Virus record (IMG/VR): IMGVR_UViG_3300048592_000721
Span: 1-59,644 of that record
Strand: one strand, 5' to 3'
Source of the DNA: a virus
Length of the DNA stretch: 59,644 bases
Shown: one piece after another, positions 33,435-41,454 of the stretch
How the letters are laid out: the number at the start of each line of letters is the position of its first letter
Numbering within the stretch: position 1 is the stretch's first letter
Made by a program: the position numbers and the translations under genes
The notes under the pieces: generated by a model
What the model was told of the DNA's origin: nothing
What the model saw: only the letters and a program-made list of their open reading frames with translations
The model's database searches: none

Positions 33435-33444
33435 TAAGTGTTCA
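33435..33444 (-). promoter_or_regulatory. early motif site 2
   Basis: TGAACACTTAACTGGATAAG on the minus strand, 31-40 bases before the ATPase ATG and immediately after a terminator. Confidence 0.75.
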
Positions 33445-33451
33445 GGTAAAT

Positions 33452-33483
33452 AAAAATCCAGCCTTGTCAGGGCTGGATTTTTA
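33452..33483 (-). terminator. terminator upstream of the ATPase unit
   Basis: AAATCCAGCC/GGCTGGATTT stem with T-runs on both strands; closes the SWIM/zinc-ribbon unit just before early motif site 2. Confidence 0.85.
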
Positions 33484-33490
33484 TGCTCGT

Positions 33491-33676
33491 TTATAAACTT
33501 GGTTTTTTCCCTGCATTTGGAGTGCTGCGAGACACAGCACCATTTTTTACCCAACGCCAATATTTACCATTGCGAAAATACATACCGACAGCGCCACACT
33601 TGCAAAACGCAATAATGATTATGTCCTCGTTGTACCGAGCGCGTTTGCGGCAAAATCTGCAATAGGCTTGTCTCAT
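33491..33676 (-). CDS. small zinc-ribbon protein
   Basis: Protein of 61 residues with CRFC near the N-terminus and CKC further on, three or four cysteines able to bind zinc, and a basic aromatic C-terminus. Starts three bases after the upstream stop and ends just before a terminator. Function unknown, perhaps nucleic-acid binding. Confidence 0.5.
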   Translation of the reverse strand: MRQAYCRFCRKRARYNEDIIIIAFCKCGAVGMYFRNGKYWRWVKNGAVSRSTPNAGKKPSL

Positions 33677-33679
33677 CTG

Positions 33680-33949
33680 CTATACCTCGATTGCGGCGAA
33701 ACGATTCAGGGCTTTCTCGACTTTGGGCGTGATTGCCTTTGGCGTGAACGCTTGTATGACCTGGGATTTCATCGCCTCCGCAATATGCTTGCATGGTTTG
33801 CGCGGAGTGTGAAATATCCACGCGGGACAGGAGCATTGCCACTCGCCTTTGTCAGTTAGAACAACGGTATGCTCTTTGTCAGGATTGGAGTGGGAGGTCA
33901 CGCCGAAAACCTGCTTGTAGCGCTTGTAGGGTCCGTATCTGTTTATCAT
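33680..33949 (-). CDS. SWIM zinc-finger protein
   Basis: Protein of 89 residues with the SWIM signature CxCxnCxH: WQCSCPAWIFH, then PCKHIAEAM. SWIM fingers bind DNA or protein. Ends FAAIEV, similar to the tail AAVEI of the large coiled-coil protein two genes upstream; such shared endings suggest a common recognition tail. Upstream spacing is short, consistent with an operon. Confidence 0.75.
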   Translation of the reverse strand: MINRYGPYKRYKQVFGVTSHSNPDKEHTVVLTDKGEWQCSCPAWIFHTPRKPCKHIAEAMKSQVIQAFTPKAITPKVEKALNRFAAIEV

Positions 33950-33962
33950 TTCAACCTTTTCC

Positions 33963-34151
33963 TCATATTATTTCAATGGCTTTTTCAAGTCCTGCGATGA
34001 TCTTGGTTAAGTCATCTTCATCTACAATTCGTCCGTTTATGAGTGTGCATGTGTTGCCAAGCACGATACAAAAATCATCTTCGGATTCCATGTCGCTTTC
34101 AGCAAGCATTGGATAGATAACGGTCTCATTCTCGTCTACAACTATTTTCAT
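33963..34151 (-). CDS. small acidic protein of unknown function
   Basis: Protein of 62 residues starting MKIVVDENETVI, highly acidic (about one quarter Asp/Glu). ATG 34151 follows the upstream stop by one base and has GGAGATATAGC as its ribosome site, so the longer frame is rejected. Acidic small phage proteins can act as DNA mimics, but there is no direct evidence. Confidence 0.6.
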   Translation of the reverse strand: MKIVVDENETVIYPMLAESDMESEDDFCIVLGNTCTLINGRIVDEDDLTKIIAGLEKAIEII

Positions 34152-34152
34152 G

Positions 34153-35373
34153 CTATATCTCCACTGCGGCGAACTTGCCACCACCATCCTCGATTTCACC
34201 TGCAACGGTGTCTGAGAGTTCGACGATTTCCTGCAACTTTTCGGTAATCGCGGTCACATCGCGGGCGTCGTCCTTTGTGCCATTCTCTCCCATGAGTTTC
34301 TGCAACTCGGTCAACTTATCCACCATGCGCTCGTCAGTCAGTTCGGGAATGAGCATCATGTTATAGAACTCCAACAGTCCGCGCCCTTTCTCGGCGATTT
34401 TGCCACGCACGACGCCGCCTTTCTTGATGGTGGTAAGTAGGTCTGAGGCGCGGTCAACGCACTCGCCAAGCGCGTTCTTGTAAACCTCGACGAATGGGCT
34501 GACGGTCTCTTTGATTTGCGCGCGCGCGTGTTCGAGTTCAGCCTGGCGCATCGCTTCGATTTTGACTTCACGCTCTGCGTGCTCGTCCTGATTCTTCAAT
34601 GTAACGGTGCGGAGTTGCTCCAGCAAGAGGCGGTTTTCAAGGTCTGCCTTCTCGTTTTCGGATTCAAGTTGTTTGCGGATTTTATCGACCTCAGCAGATT
34701 CTTTCGCCGCGTCAAACTCACTGTAGACCAGGGCGGTGATGTAATCGGCTTGCAGTTTTTCTTCGATGGCTTCCACGGACGGGACGGCAGTGATCGCCTT
34801 CTCGATTACGTATGAAACAAAATCTTCCATGTCCATTTCTTCGCCAGCGATGAAGACCTTGCCGCCATCCTGTGCCGACATGGATTTCCACGCGCTCATG
34901 GCAATGCGCTCGTATTCGGCGGAGATAGTGTCAACGTATTCGTTGCGTCGTTCAATGATGTCCGCTTTGATTGCGTAGAACTCGTCGCGGAGTTCCTTCC
35001 ACTTCTCGACGAAGGCAGGGTGCGCGGTGTACGGCATCCAATTGTATGGAGAGAATCCAGCAACCTTGCGGCTATGGGCTTCAAAGACCTGGCGCATTCG
35101 GATGACCACACTTTTGAGGGGCTTCACAGCGCTTTCGGGAATGAGGTACTTCGCACCGGGCTTGATCCAGCCGTACCGCGCGTCTTTTTCGGAGTCTTGT
35201 AGAAACCCGATTTCGTCGAAACTCGCGGTCTTGGTGAACATGCCTGAGCCTGTGATCGTGAGGTCAATGAGGATTCCGTTCTCGCGCAGGATGTCCAACT
35301 GGATACGGACGGGAATTGCCTTCTTGCCTGTCACATTTTCGGCTTTCTTCTTGCGGTTCGTGGTGTCTGTCAT
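34153..35373 (-). CDS. large early coiled-coil protein, function unknown
   Basis: Protein of 406 residues: a globular N-terminal half (TGSGMFTKTASFDEIGFLQD) and a long coiled coil at about 225-290 (ENEKADLENRLLLEQL, EREVKIEAMRQAELEHARAQ), ending FAAVEI. It resembles DUF3150-type proteins loosely. First gene of its transcript, with early motif site 3 about 43 bases upstream. May be a structural or recombination accessory. Confidence 0.6.
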   Translation of the reverse strand: MTDTTNRKKKAENVTGKKAIPVRIQLDILRENGILIDLTITGSGMFTKTASFDEIGFLQDSEKDARYGWIKPGAKYLIPESAVKPLKSVVIRMRQVFEAHSRKVAGFSPYNWMPYTAHPAFVEKWKELRDEFYAIKADIIERRNEYVDTISAEYERIAMSAWKSMSAQDGGKVFIAGEEMDMEDFVSYVIEKAITAVPSVEAIEEKLQADYITALVYSEFDAAKESAEVDKIRKQLESENEKADLENRLLLEQLRTVTLKNQDEHAEREVKIEAMRQAELEHARAQIKETVSPFVEVYKNALGECVDRASDLLTTIKKGGVVRGKIAEKGRGLLEFYNMMLIPELTDERMVDKLTELQKLMGENGTKDDARDVTAITEKLQEIVELSDTVAGEIEDGGGKFAAVEI

Positions 35374-35415
35374 GGACTTTCTCCTTATTGGAAACAGAGT
35401 ATTTTCTTATCCAGA

Positions 35416-35425
35416 TAAGTGTTCA
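35416..35425 (-). promoter_or_regulatory. early motif site 3
   Basis: Minus strand TGAACACTTATCTGGATAAG; CTTATC CA GATAAG on the plus strand is a perfect two-fold palindrome, the best copy of the family. Confidence 0.8.
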
Positions 35426-35430
35426 GAAAA

Positions 35431-35457
35431 AGAAAAATCCCGCCGAAGCGGGATTAG
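35431..35457 (-). terminator. terminator before the coiled-coil gene
   Basis: AATCCCGC/GCGGGATT around CGAA with A/T-runs outside; it overlaps the stop codon of the 55-residue gene. Confidence 0.8.
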
Positions 35458-35621
35458 TTTTTTTTCAGGGAATACCAGTCGTCTATAAACTTCGTGGTTT
35501 CGGGCAGGGTGACAAACTCGCTGCGTTCCGTGCCGAGGAATATCACGAAGCCGATTCCACCTTCGATGATCTGGACGCCTTTGTAGGTGGCGTGTGGGAC
35601 GAGGGTTTTCTTGTTACTCAT
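35454..35621 (-). CDS. 55-residue early protein, function unknown
   Basis: A short gene found by reading the minus strand: ATG at 35621 overlaps the preceding stop (TAATG). The product has a convincing mixed sequence (GVQIIEGGIGFVIFLG, then FIDDWYSLKKN). Stop is inside a terminator stem. Two-strand beta-hairpin character suggests a small regulator; no family recognised. Confidence 0.65.
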   Translation of the reverse strand: MSNKKTLVPHATYKGVQIIEGGIGFVIFLGTERSEFVTLPETTKFIDDWYSLKKN

Positions 35622-35932
35622 TACACATAAACCTTGTTATTAAGAGCATCCTCAATGGCTTGCATGGCGTTTGCGCCGACTTCTGCGCCTTTGGTGTCCT
35701 GACATTTTTTGAGGTGGATATAGGCGAGTTTACAGGCATGGCGAAGTTCTCCGTTTCGCATGGCGAGTCTGTTGTTGTGCCTGTTTACGCGCTTCCCAAA
35801 TTCTCGCAAGACAAGAACATCCTTGAAGATGTGTTCGCGCTTCTCTTTGGGCGAACAAGCCTCGAAATGGTTTTCTTCTTCTTTGAGGTAGTCAAGAACT
35901 CTGTGTAGTGATTGGACTTCGTCGTTTGTCAT
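35621..35932 (-). CDS. early helical protein of unknown function
   Basis: Protein of 103 residues, nearly all helical, with Lys/Glu/His-rich segments (RVNRHNNRLAMRNGELRHAC). Follows early motif site 4 by about 30 bases and is translationally coupled to the next small gene. Not recognised. Confidence 0.6.
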   Translation of the reverse strand: MTNDEVQSLHRVLDYLKEEENHFEACSPKEKREHIFKDVLVLREFGKRVNRHNNRLAMRNGELRHACKLAYIHLKKCQDTKGAEVGANAMQAIEDALNNKVYV

Positions 35933-35962
35933 TTGATTTCTCCTTGTATTTTCTTATCCTGT

Positions 35963-35972
35963 TAAGTGTTCA
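35963..35972 (-). promoter_or_regulatory. early motif site 4
   Basis: Minus strand TGAACACTTAACAGGATAAG, between the N6-methylase-like gene and the 103-residue gene. Confidence 0.75.
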
Positions 35973-35983
35973 TCAGCCTTGAT

Positions 35984-36886
35984 TTACAGCAAAGCGGGCT
36001 GTTTCCATGCACGAATTTCCTCGGTGATCTCAACCAACCGCTCAGGATCAGCCGACTGCGCTTCACGGTAGGCAGACTTATACGGGTCGGGAATCGCTCT
36101 CAATTCGACTTCGGAGACGGCAAGAGCGCACTTAATGGAAAAGCCATTCAAGCCGTGCAGGAGGATGTTTACCTTCGCCATGTTTACGCAGGTTTGGTCA
36201 ATGTCCATACCGTAGAAGCGGACGAAATTCCAATCCAGCATCCAAGGCGGGACCGTTGACGCGGCGGCGAGAAACATCACACCGGAACCGCATGCGGGGT
36301 CAAGGACAGTGACAGGCTCAATATCGACGGCGACGGTGGGCAGGACTCTGCTGAAAAACCAATCTTCGGCTTGGGCTGAATCTTTCATTCCAAGACTGGC
36401 TATTAACATTGCTTGCGCCAGCGGATTTTCACTGCACGCGGTCTTGATGCGCTCGTGAACCAGCGCGGGGATGTCATCCATTGTCATATCTGCCATCAAT
36501 TTGGCAATGTGAAACGGCGTGAAAAATTGCCCGCTGTGTTTGTTCGCAATCCCGAACTCCATGTACACGTCGCCGATGGTGTCGTTCCAGTCATCTTCCG
36601 CGCTGAGTATCAGGTAGCCTAATGCCTCGGCGAAGCGTTCAAAGTAGATGGGTTTGCGGTAACGCTCGCGCAGACGCTGGAATCGTTTTTGTACTTCTTC
36701 CGTGTCATCTGCTGGTTTGCCTGTAGTTGCAACTGCACGGACGTGGTCTGGCAGCCTTTCGAGGGAGTCCAGCGCGAGATTCAAGAAGTCGTCAAAGATG
36801 TCATACGGACTGACGCCACTTGATGTGATGCTTTCCAGCGTCTTGATGATCTGCTTTTTGTAATCGGGTGCGCCTCTTGGTTTCAT
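35984..36886 (-). CDS. N-6 DNA methylase-like protein lacking the catalytic motif
   Basis: Protein of 300 residues with the HsdM-like AdoMet site: AEDDW..GQFFTPFHIAKLMADM and DPACGSGVMFLAA with a following GMDID. Motif IV (NPPY/F) should follow about 60-70 residues later, but the protein ends first, in RAWKQPALL. It is therefore either a truncated methylase that binds AdoMet without methylating, or it works with another subunit. ATG 36886 has early motif site 5 only eight bases upstream; the longer frame to 36925 runs through that motif. Confidence 0.7.
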   Translation of the reverse strand: MKPRGAPDYKKQIIKTLESITSSGVSPYDIFDDFLNLALDSLERLPDHVRAVATTGKPADDTEEVQKRFQRLRERYRKPIYFERFAEALGYLILSAEDDWNDTIGDVYMEFGIANKHSGQFFTPFHIAKLMADMTMDDIPALVHERIKTACSENPLAQAMLIASLGMKDSAQAEDWFFSRVLPTVAVDIEPVTVLDPACGSGVMFLAAASTVPPWMLDWNFVRFYGMDIDQTCVNMAKVNILLHGLNGFSIKCALAVSEVELRAIPDPYKSAYREAQSADPERLVEITEEIRAWKQPALL

Positions 36887-36893
36887 ACTCGAA

Positions 36894-36903
36894 CAAGTGT
36901 TCA
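36894..36903 (-). promoter_or_regulatory. early motif site 5
   Basis: TGAACACTTG on the minus strand, one base off the consensus, eight bases before the methylase ATG, so transcript leader and motif overlap. Confidence 0.55.
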
Positions 36904-36930
36904 GACACGCAAAAATCCCACGCACGAAAA

Positions 36931-37236
36931 ACGCTTGGGGCGACCTGTGAGGTGTCTTTCTCTTTGAGTCTGGGTGTTATGTGTCTGACGCTTGGAAAAT
37001 CGCTTGTAGAGCATGATCTGAAAAAAAACTCTTGGGACTTCCTTAGACGAAAAAAAACATGCAGACACTTCATTCAGTGTGCTGCATGTGCTAGTTTCGG
37101 GCTTATCGGGGCTTGTGACGCGATTTTGGAATCAGGCTTCTTGGGACGCACGGAAATCAGGAATTTGGGTAACGATATGCAGAGTTGCAGAACGGGGTCT
37201 TAGAATCGCTTGTGACGCGCTTCGTGAAATTTTGTT
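36931..37236 (-). repeat. dispersed repeat R1 with terminator
   Basis: No gene. About 300 bases shared with R3 (57381-57590) and, over its first 60 bases, with R2 (50515-50611). It contains two copies of GCTTGTGACGCG (37111, 37209), a minus-strand intrinsic terminator (37050-37089), and the block CTTTGAGTCTGGGTGTTATG also in R2. It lies upstream of the N6-methylase-like gene. Confidence 0.75.
37050..37089 (-). terminator. terminator inside R1
   Basis: Minus strand ACATGCAG..CACT pairs with AGTG..CTGCATGT, followed by eight Ts. The homologous R3 terminator keeps pairing with different inner bases. Confidence 0.85.
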
Positions 37237-37252
37237 TTTCGCTATTTCATTC

Positions 37253-38188
37253 TCAAATTCTTGCTTGGTTTTCTATCAGCCACTCGCCACGCAAGCGGGA
37301 GGCTGTACTTTGCGGAAGGGATAATGCCTGTTCGACTTCCGAGAATGACGGGACACTTCCATTAGTTTTGAAATACTCATCCATCCATTGGAAAACTCTT
37401 TCCCTGTGGGTGGATTTCCTACCCATTGTTTTGGAATTAGTTCCACCAGTTTCAGAACCAGTTTTGGAAGTTCCAGAAGTCCTCAATCCACTTTCGGAAG
37501 TTTTGGAAGTCTGCGCCCTGGCTTTTTCGAGTTTCAGAACCCGACGGGCTTCGGCGTCGAGCCGTTTTTGTTCGAGATCAAAATCAGCCTGCTTGCGCTG
37601 CGATTCGAGGGTGAGTTCTTCCTGGCGGCGTTTTGTTTCCTGATCAGCAATTTCATTTTGCTCGACTTTGATTTCTGCGGCTTCGTATGCTGCAACGCGG
37701 CGGGCGTGTTGGGAGCGGAGAGCCAGGGTGACAACGGCGGGAAGCGATAGCATAGACAACATTAATTTTACAATCCAGTCATGCCAGCCGAGATCAAGAC
37801 CAACATTAACCATAATAACTATGACGAGGTAAAAAACAACTGTTCCCGCCGAAACATAAAGTTGGGTTGTGATCTTCTGGTCTTTGTTCCTGTCGTTCCA
37901 GTCCCACAATTCGAGCGCAGTCGTTACGACACTAATCCCAAGCCCTTCGATAGATGCTGAGATAATCACGCCAACGCCAGGCGGAAGATTCAACTTCAAT
38001 TCATCCGTCGAATTTTGGTATGCAAAAAATGCAGGAACCAACGGGGCGATCCACGGAATAGTGGACGCCAGATTTCCGACAAAGGTTTTTTCTGCGATAA
38101 CCGTGAGGGCACGCCATTCATCGAGGACGAATGCGACGTTTTTTACAAAGTCACTTTGAGGTTGGACGGGTTGTTCAAATTCTGCCAA
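37253..38188 (-). CDS. membrane protein with coiled coil and winged-helix tail
   Basis: Protein of 311 residues: about four hydrophobic segments between 40 and 165 (TIPWIAPLVPAFFAY, GTVVFYLVIVIMVNVGL), a charged coiled coil (195-245), a Ser/Thr/Gly linker and a C-terminal helix-turn-helix (SVPSFSEVEQALSLPQSTASRLR). It is co-oriented with the FtsK-like translocase 29 bases upstream and may anchor DNA or the translocase to the membrane. Confidence 0.6.
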   Translation of the reverse strand: MAEFEQPVQPQSDFVKNVAFVLDEWRALTVIAEKTFVGNLASTIPWIAPLVPAFFAYQNSTDELKLNLPPGVGVIISASIEGLGISVVTTALELWDWNDRNKDQKITTQLYVSAGTVVFYLVIVIMVNVGLDLGWHDWIVKLMLSMLSLPAVVTLALRSQHARRVAAYEAAEIKVEQNEIADQETKRRQEELTLESQRKQADFDLEQKRLDAEARRVLKLEKARAQTSKTSESGLRTSGTSKTGSETGGTNSKTMGRKSTHRERVFQWMDEYFKTNGSVPSFSEVEQALSLPQSTASRLRGEWLIENQARI

Positions 38189-38217
38189 GATGCTCTCCTT
38201 TACTACGGACTACGCCA

Positions 38218-40365
38218 CTACGCGGCGAAAATGGGCTGAAAATCTTCGTTTTTGTGCGTAGTTGTGAACGTAGCACTACGCGTAGTGTCCCAACTAGCGA
38301 CCAGGCGGTCGATTTCTGCGTTTACGTCAGCCACATCAACACCCTGCAAACTGGCGACCACCCGCTTGATCTTGACCGAGCGAGCGCCGTTTTTGACCTC
38401 GCCGAAGACCGCCCGCTCCAGACCGTTCCAGCCAGACCACTTGTGCGCGTCGCGCATCGTCATCCATTCGGCGGCAATTTTTTCCTCGATGTCGGTTTCT
38501 TCGTCGCTGGATACCGACTGAGGCATCTGCGGTTTTTCTTCGGCGATGGTAGAGCCATCGACCCAACTCATTGGCTCTTGTGCTACGGCGGGACGGTCAA
38601 GCAGGAACGCTTGAATCTCGTCGTCGGTTGGGGCGAATGCTGCGCCGAGGGTGATATCGGCAGAGCCATCGCCAAAGGTGGAAAAAAAATGGCGAGAGGG
38701 CAGGTCGGTGGCGGAGGGGTCGCGCACGCCAAGTGCAATCTCGCTAGCCTTCGGTTCGCTCAACCTAAAAACCATGCGCCCCATATTTCTGCGGGCGCTG
38801 ATGTCTACGTTTGCGCCTGTGGCGTCCTGAACAACCTGAATGATGTTGATTCCGTATTTGCCGCCTTCTTGAATCAGGGCGGTGGCTATGCTGGAAACGG
38901 TATTGCCCATGCCAGTCTTGACAGCATTCAACTGGCGCACAGCGGAGGAAAATTCATCGAGAACGACATATAACTGCGGCTGCCCTGTCTGTTGCCAGAT
39001 GGACATGCGCTTATTGGTCAGGTAGTCGTCGCGTTCTTTCATCAGTCCAGCGACGCGGCGAAGGACTTCAAGGTACTTTTGCGGCTCGTTGAGTAAATCA
39101 ACGCCAACGATTTTGGCGTTAGCATGATTCTCAAACGGGTAAAAATCTACCCGCTTGCCGATGAATAAAACTTGGTATCCCATCGTCAATGCAGAGGCGG
39201 CGACGGTGCGCAGACCATAGCGGGATTTGCCTGTGCGCGTCCTGCCGACAATCAGCAAGTGTGGGTCTTCTGCTGGATCTGCTGTCAGCAACCCTCTTGA
39301 GCCGACTCCATACGGAAGTTTTTTCCCGTCCCAGTTGTTGGCGAGTGTTGACCATTCGGGTAGTGCCAATGCCGTGATGCGGTTTGACACAGGCAGGCTG
39401 ACGATAGTTTCTGCGGGCGTTTCGGGATTAGTGATTTTTATTCCGCTGGCAGACATGGCAGAATCTCTCATTTGCTTCGCCATGTCTGAAGTCAACTTTC
39501 CAGCCTGTGGCGCGAGGATACGGACGCCTTCGAGGTTGCGGGCTGACTGCACGTTGCGTAGTGCCTGTTCATCGTCGAGATCGTCTACTGTGGGGTCGAG
39601 CGCAGCGCGGTGCATGAGGTTGGGGTTCAGGAGTTTTTCGCCAGACATCAAAGAGCCTGACGTGATCAGTGGGTGGCGTCCGTTGGCATCGGGTTTCATG
39701 GCTTCGGCTTTTTGTTTGAGAATGACGGCTTTGCCGCGTTCCTCGCCCCACAAGATAAACTTATAAAGACCAAAAACAAGAACTCCAAGAAACACCAAGA
39801 AAACAAATGTCCCGCCAACGTTTGTCATCCAGACAGATACGCGCTTTGAATTCAGCGCGTCGGCTTCGACGATTTGGGTGGCTTTGATTACGGTAGCTGT
39901 AGCAGGCGCGGCGGTTTGCCAGGCTGCTTGATTTGTGCCAGCAGCTTGAGTTTGTGCTACCTGGGTTTGTGTAGCAAACTCTGTGCCGACAGCCAGGGTG
40001 ACGTCAACCCAAAACGCCTGGGTTCCGTGTGCGCTTTGGGTTTCTGCAATGGCATAGGCTGTGCTGGTTTTTGCTGATTCCGCCGTGCTGGTTGCTTTGT
40101 CTTTGGCGATGACTGCATACGCGGTGCCGACTTCATCCGTCGTGGGCGTGGTTGTGATGTATTGCGTAGGCAAGGACGACGGGCTGGTGGTCGGGAATTC
40201 TCTGCTCAGGGATGGCGTTGCAAGCGGCTCGTACATTGAGGCAGGAGCTAGATCAACACCTGCACGGTTACGGCGGGCAAGGAACACTGTCCCGGTAATC
40301 GCAAACGCGAACACGCAAAAAAGTAAGATCGTCGTGACAGGGGATTTCCTATTGTTCTTTTTCAT
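38218..40365 (-). CDS. FtsK/SpoIIIE-like DNA translocase
   Basis: Protein of 715 residues. Transmembrane segments at about 11-30 and 185-205 with a Thr/Ala-rich stretch between them. The motor domain has Walker A GRTRTGKS (about 374-381), Walker B LYVVLDEFSS (about 465-474) and later GRMVFRLSEPKASEIALG. Such membrane translocases move DNA in chromosome segregation or conjugation; in a phage they suggest a plasmid-like lifestyle. ATG 40365 is chosen because it overlaps the upstream stop; no C-terminal gamma domain is seen. Confidence 0.75.
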   Translation of the reverse strand: MKKNNRKSPVTTILLFCVFAFAITGTVFLARRNRAGVDLAPASMYEPLATPSLSREFPTTSPSSLPTQYITTTPTTDEVGTAYAVIAKDKATSTAESAKTSTAYAIAETQSAHGTQAFWVDVTLAVGTEFATQTQVAQTQAAGTNQAAWQTAAPATATVIKATQIVEADALNSKRVSVWMTNVGGTFVFLVFLGVLVFGLYKFILWGEERGKAVILKQKAEAMKPDANGRHPLITSGSLMSGEKLLNPNLMHRAALDPTVDDLDDEQALRNVQSARNLEGVRILAPQAGKLTSDMAKQMRDSAMSASGIKITNPETPAETIVSLPVSNRITALALPEWSTLANNWDGKKLPYGVGSRGLLTADPAEDPHLLIVGRTRTGKSRYGLRTVAASALTMGYQVLFIGKRVDFYPFENHANAKIVGVDLLNEPQKYLEVLRRVAGLMKERDDYLTNKRMSIWQQTGQPQLYVVLDEFSSAVRQLNAVKTGMGNTVSSIATALIQEGGKYGINIIQVVQDATGANVDISARRNMGRMVFRLSEPKASEIALGVRDPSATDLPSRHFFSTFGDGSADITLGAAFAPTDDEIQAFLLDRPAVAQEPMSWVDGSTIAEEKPQMPQSVSSDEETDIEEKIAAEWMTMRDAHKWSGWNGLERAVFGEVKNGARSVKIKRVVASLQGVDVADVNAEIDRLVASWDTTRSATFTTTHKNEDFQPIFAA

Positions 40366-40886
40366 GGGATTATCTGGTAAATGACAAAACACACCGCGCC
40401 GACAATCATCAAGAAAACGGGAATGGATACCAATTTTCCTTTTTTATCAATTGCCGCTCCTACTGATGCGACTACCCAAAATGCAATCATTGTAAGCACA
40501 ACGTACATATAATATTTTCTGCCCTGCCACCACGCCGACCAGTCAGTGGTTATGGCTGCCATTGAAATTATCAAAACAAAAAACAAACCGATTCCAATGG
40601 AGAGCCACTTTGCCCACGACGGGTCTGGTTCGCTCATTGCTTTTCTTGAATCGCTCAAAGCATTCATGTATTCTTTGTCGGTCATGGGGGGAGGGGACGG
40701 TATTCTGTCCAGCAAGGAAAATATTCCCCTATCAATCAAGTCTTCCAGACCGCCAAACAGAAACCATTTCATGAACAATAAAAAGATGATGATTGTCACA
40801 GGAATTAGAAAGAACACCTGATAGGGTTCGTTCCAGCCTTCTTCTATGGGGAGCATAATATTGAGAAGTGCATAAATCTTTTCCAT
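40362..40886 (-). CDS. four-span membrane protein next to the translocase
   Basis: Protein of 174 residues with hydrophobic segments near 25-40, 94-112, 124-143 and 150-170 and a long soluble loop (48-93). Overlaps the translocase start by four bases, so the products are probably a complex. Function unknown. Confidence 0.65.
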   Translation of the reverse strand: MEKIYALLNIMLPIEEGWNEPYQVFFLIPVTIIIFLLFMKWFLFGGLEDLIDRGIFSLLDRIPSPPPMTDKEYMNALSDSRKAMSEPDPSWAKWLSIGIGLFFVLIISMAAITTDWSAWWQGRKYYMYVVLTMIAFWVVASVGAAIDKKGKLVSIPVFLMIVGAVCFVIYQIIP

Positions 40887-40904
40887 TGTTTTGTTTTCCC
40901 TTGA

Positions 40905-41218
40905 TTAGGTTCTTACTTCAACAATGTTGATTCCGTAAATCGCTTCGACAAGTTTTTTCTTGAGTCTAAACACAGGAGTTGCCATCCCCTTAACGTCCTC
41001 CACGACACGAGTCCCGTGCGGTCTGTGTACTGAAAGTCTGCGATATATTTGCCCACCTTCTTGCCGTTGACGATAAGCGGAAAAACTGGTTGTAGGGCTA
41101 GGTTGAAAATTTCTCCAGCCCTTTCAGCCAGGATAAGTTCAGAGTACCGATGTGCTTCTGCCTTGCTTTCGAAAACAAAGCCGTCAACTTCTGTTTTTTT
41201 TGCGCCGTATTTGGACAT
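40905..41218 (-). pseudogene. DUF1064-like nuclease gene, frameshifted
   Basis: The first 70 codons match the phage DUF1064 (VRR-NUC-like) pattern: MSKYGAKKTEVDG, SKAEAHRYSEL, LQPVFPLIVNGKKVGKYIADF. After DRTGL the frame loses the family pattern (stop at 40913). The expected continuation, VVEDVKGMATPVFRLKKKLV, is intact one base out of frame and runs to a stop at 40905-40907. One deleted base near 41001-41012 restores it. Either the gene is disabled, or the base is a sequencing error. Upstream is the tRNA-Thr region. Confidence 0.75.
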
Positions 41219-41221
41219 AGT

Positions 41222-41381
41222 ATTTTTTTACTCTGATAAGCGGATATGTTCTCGACCTGAGCGGTTCACGAGCCGCCCAGGTCTTTGAGGAGGGAACACC
41301 ATGCGTACACCACATACGCAGTTTGTTCGGGAGGCTCCCGCGCCGCAGGACTTACGGCGCGGGGTGAATTTGCCTCCCAAG
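41222..41381 (-). other. hairpin-rich segment 3' of tRNA-Thr
   Basis: Three strong hairpins follow the tRNA on the minus strand: GGGAGGC..CCCGCGCCG/CGGCGCGGG..GCCTCCC (41329-41378), TGCGT/ACGCA (41302-41319), and ACCTG..GCGG/CCGC..CAGGT (41255-41282). No gene. It probably belongs to the same transcript as the large non-coding RNA and tRNA. Confidence 0.6.
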
Positions 41382-41454
41382 AGCAGATGACTGGACTTGA
41401 ACCAGTGACCTCCGAATTACGAGTTCGGTGCGCTGCCAACTGCGCCACATCCGC
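41382..41454 (-). tRNA. tRNA-Thr (anticodon CGT)
   Basis: Minus strand cloverleaf: acceptor GCGGATG with CATCTGC, D arm GCGC..GCGC, anticodon stem CCGAA/TTCGG around CTCGTAA (anticodon CGT, codon ACG), T arm ACTGG TTCAAGT CCAGT. CCA not encoded. It is embedded in the long structured non-coding region. Confidence 0.93.

Noticed and set aside
35454-35621. Apparent frameshift in the 55-residue gene
   Set aside because: It came from miscounting a T-run; rereading gives one open frame.
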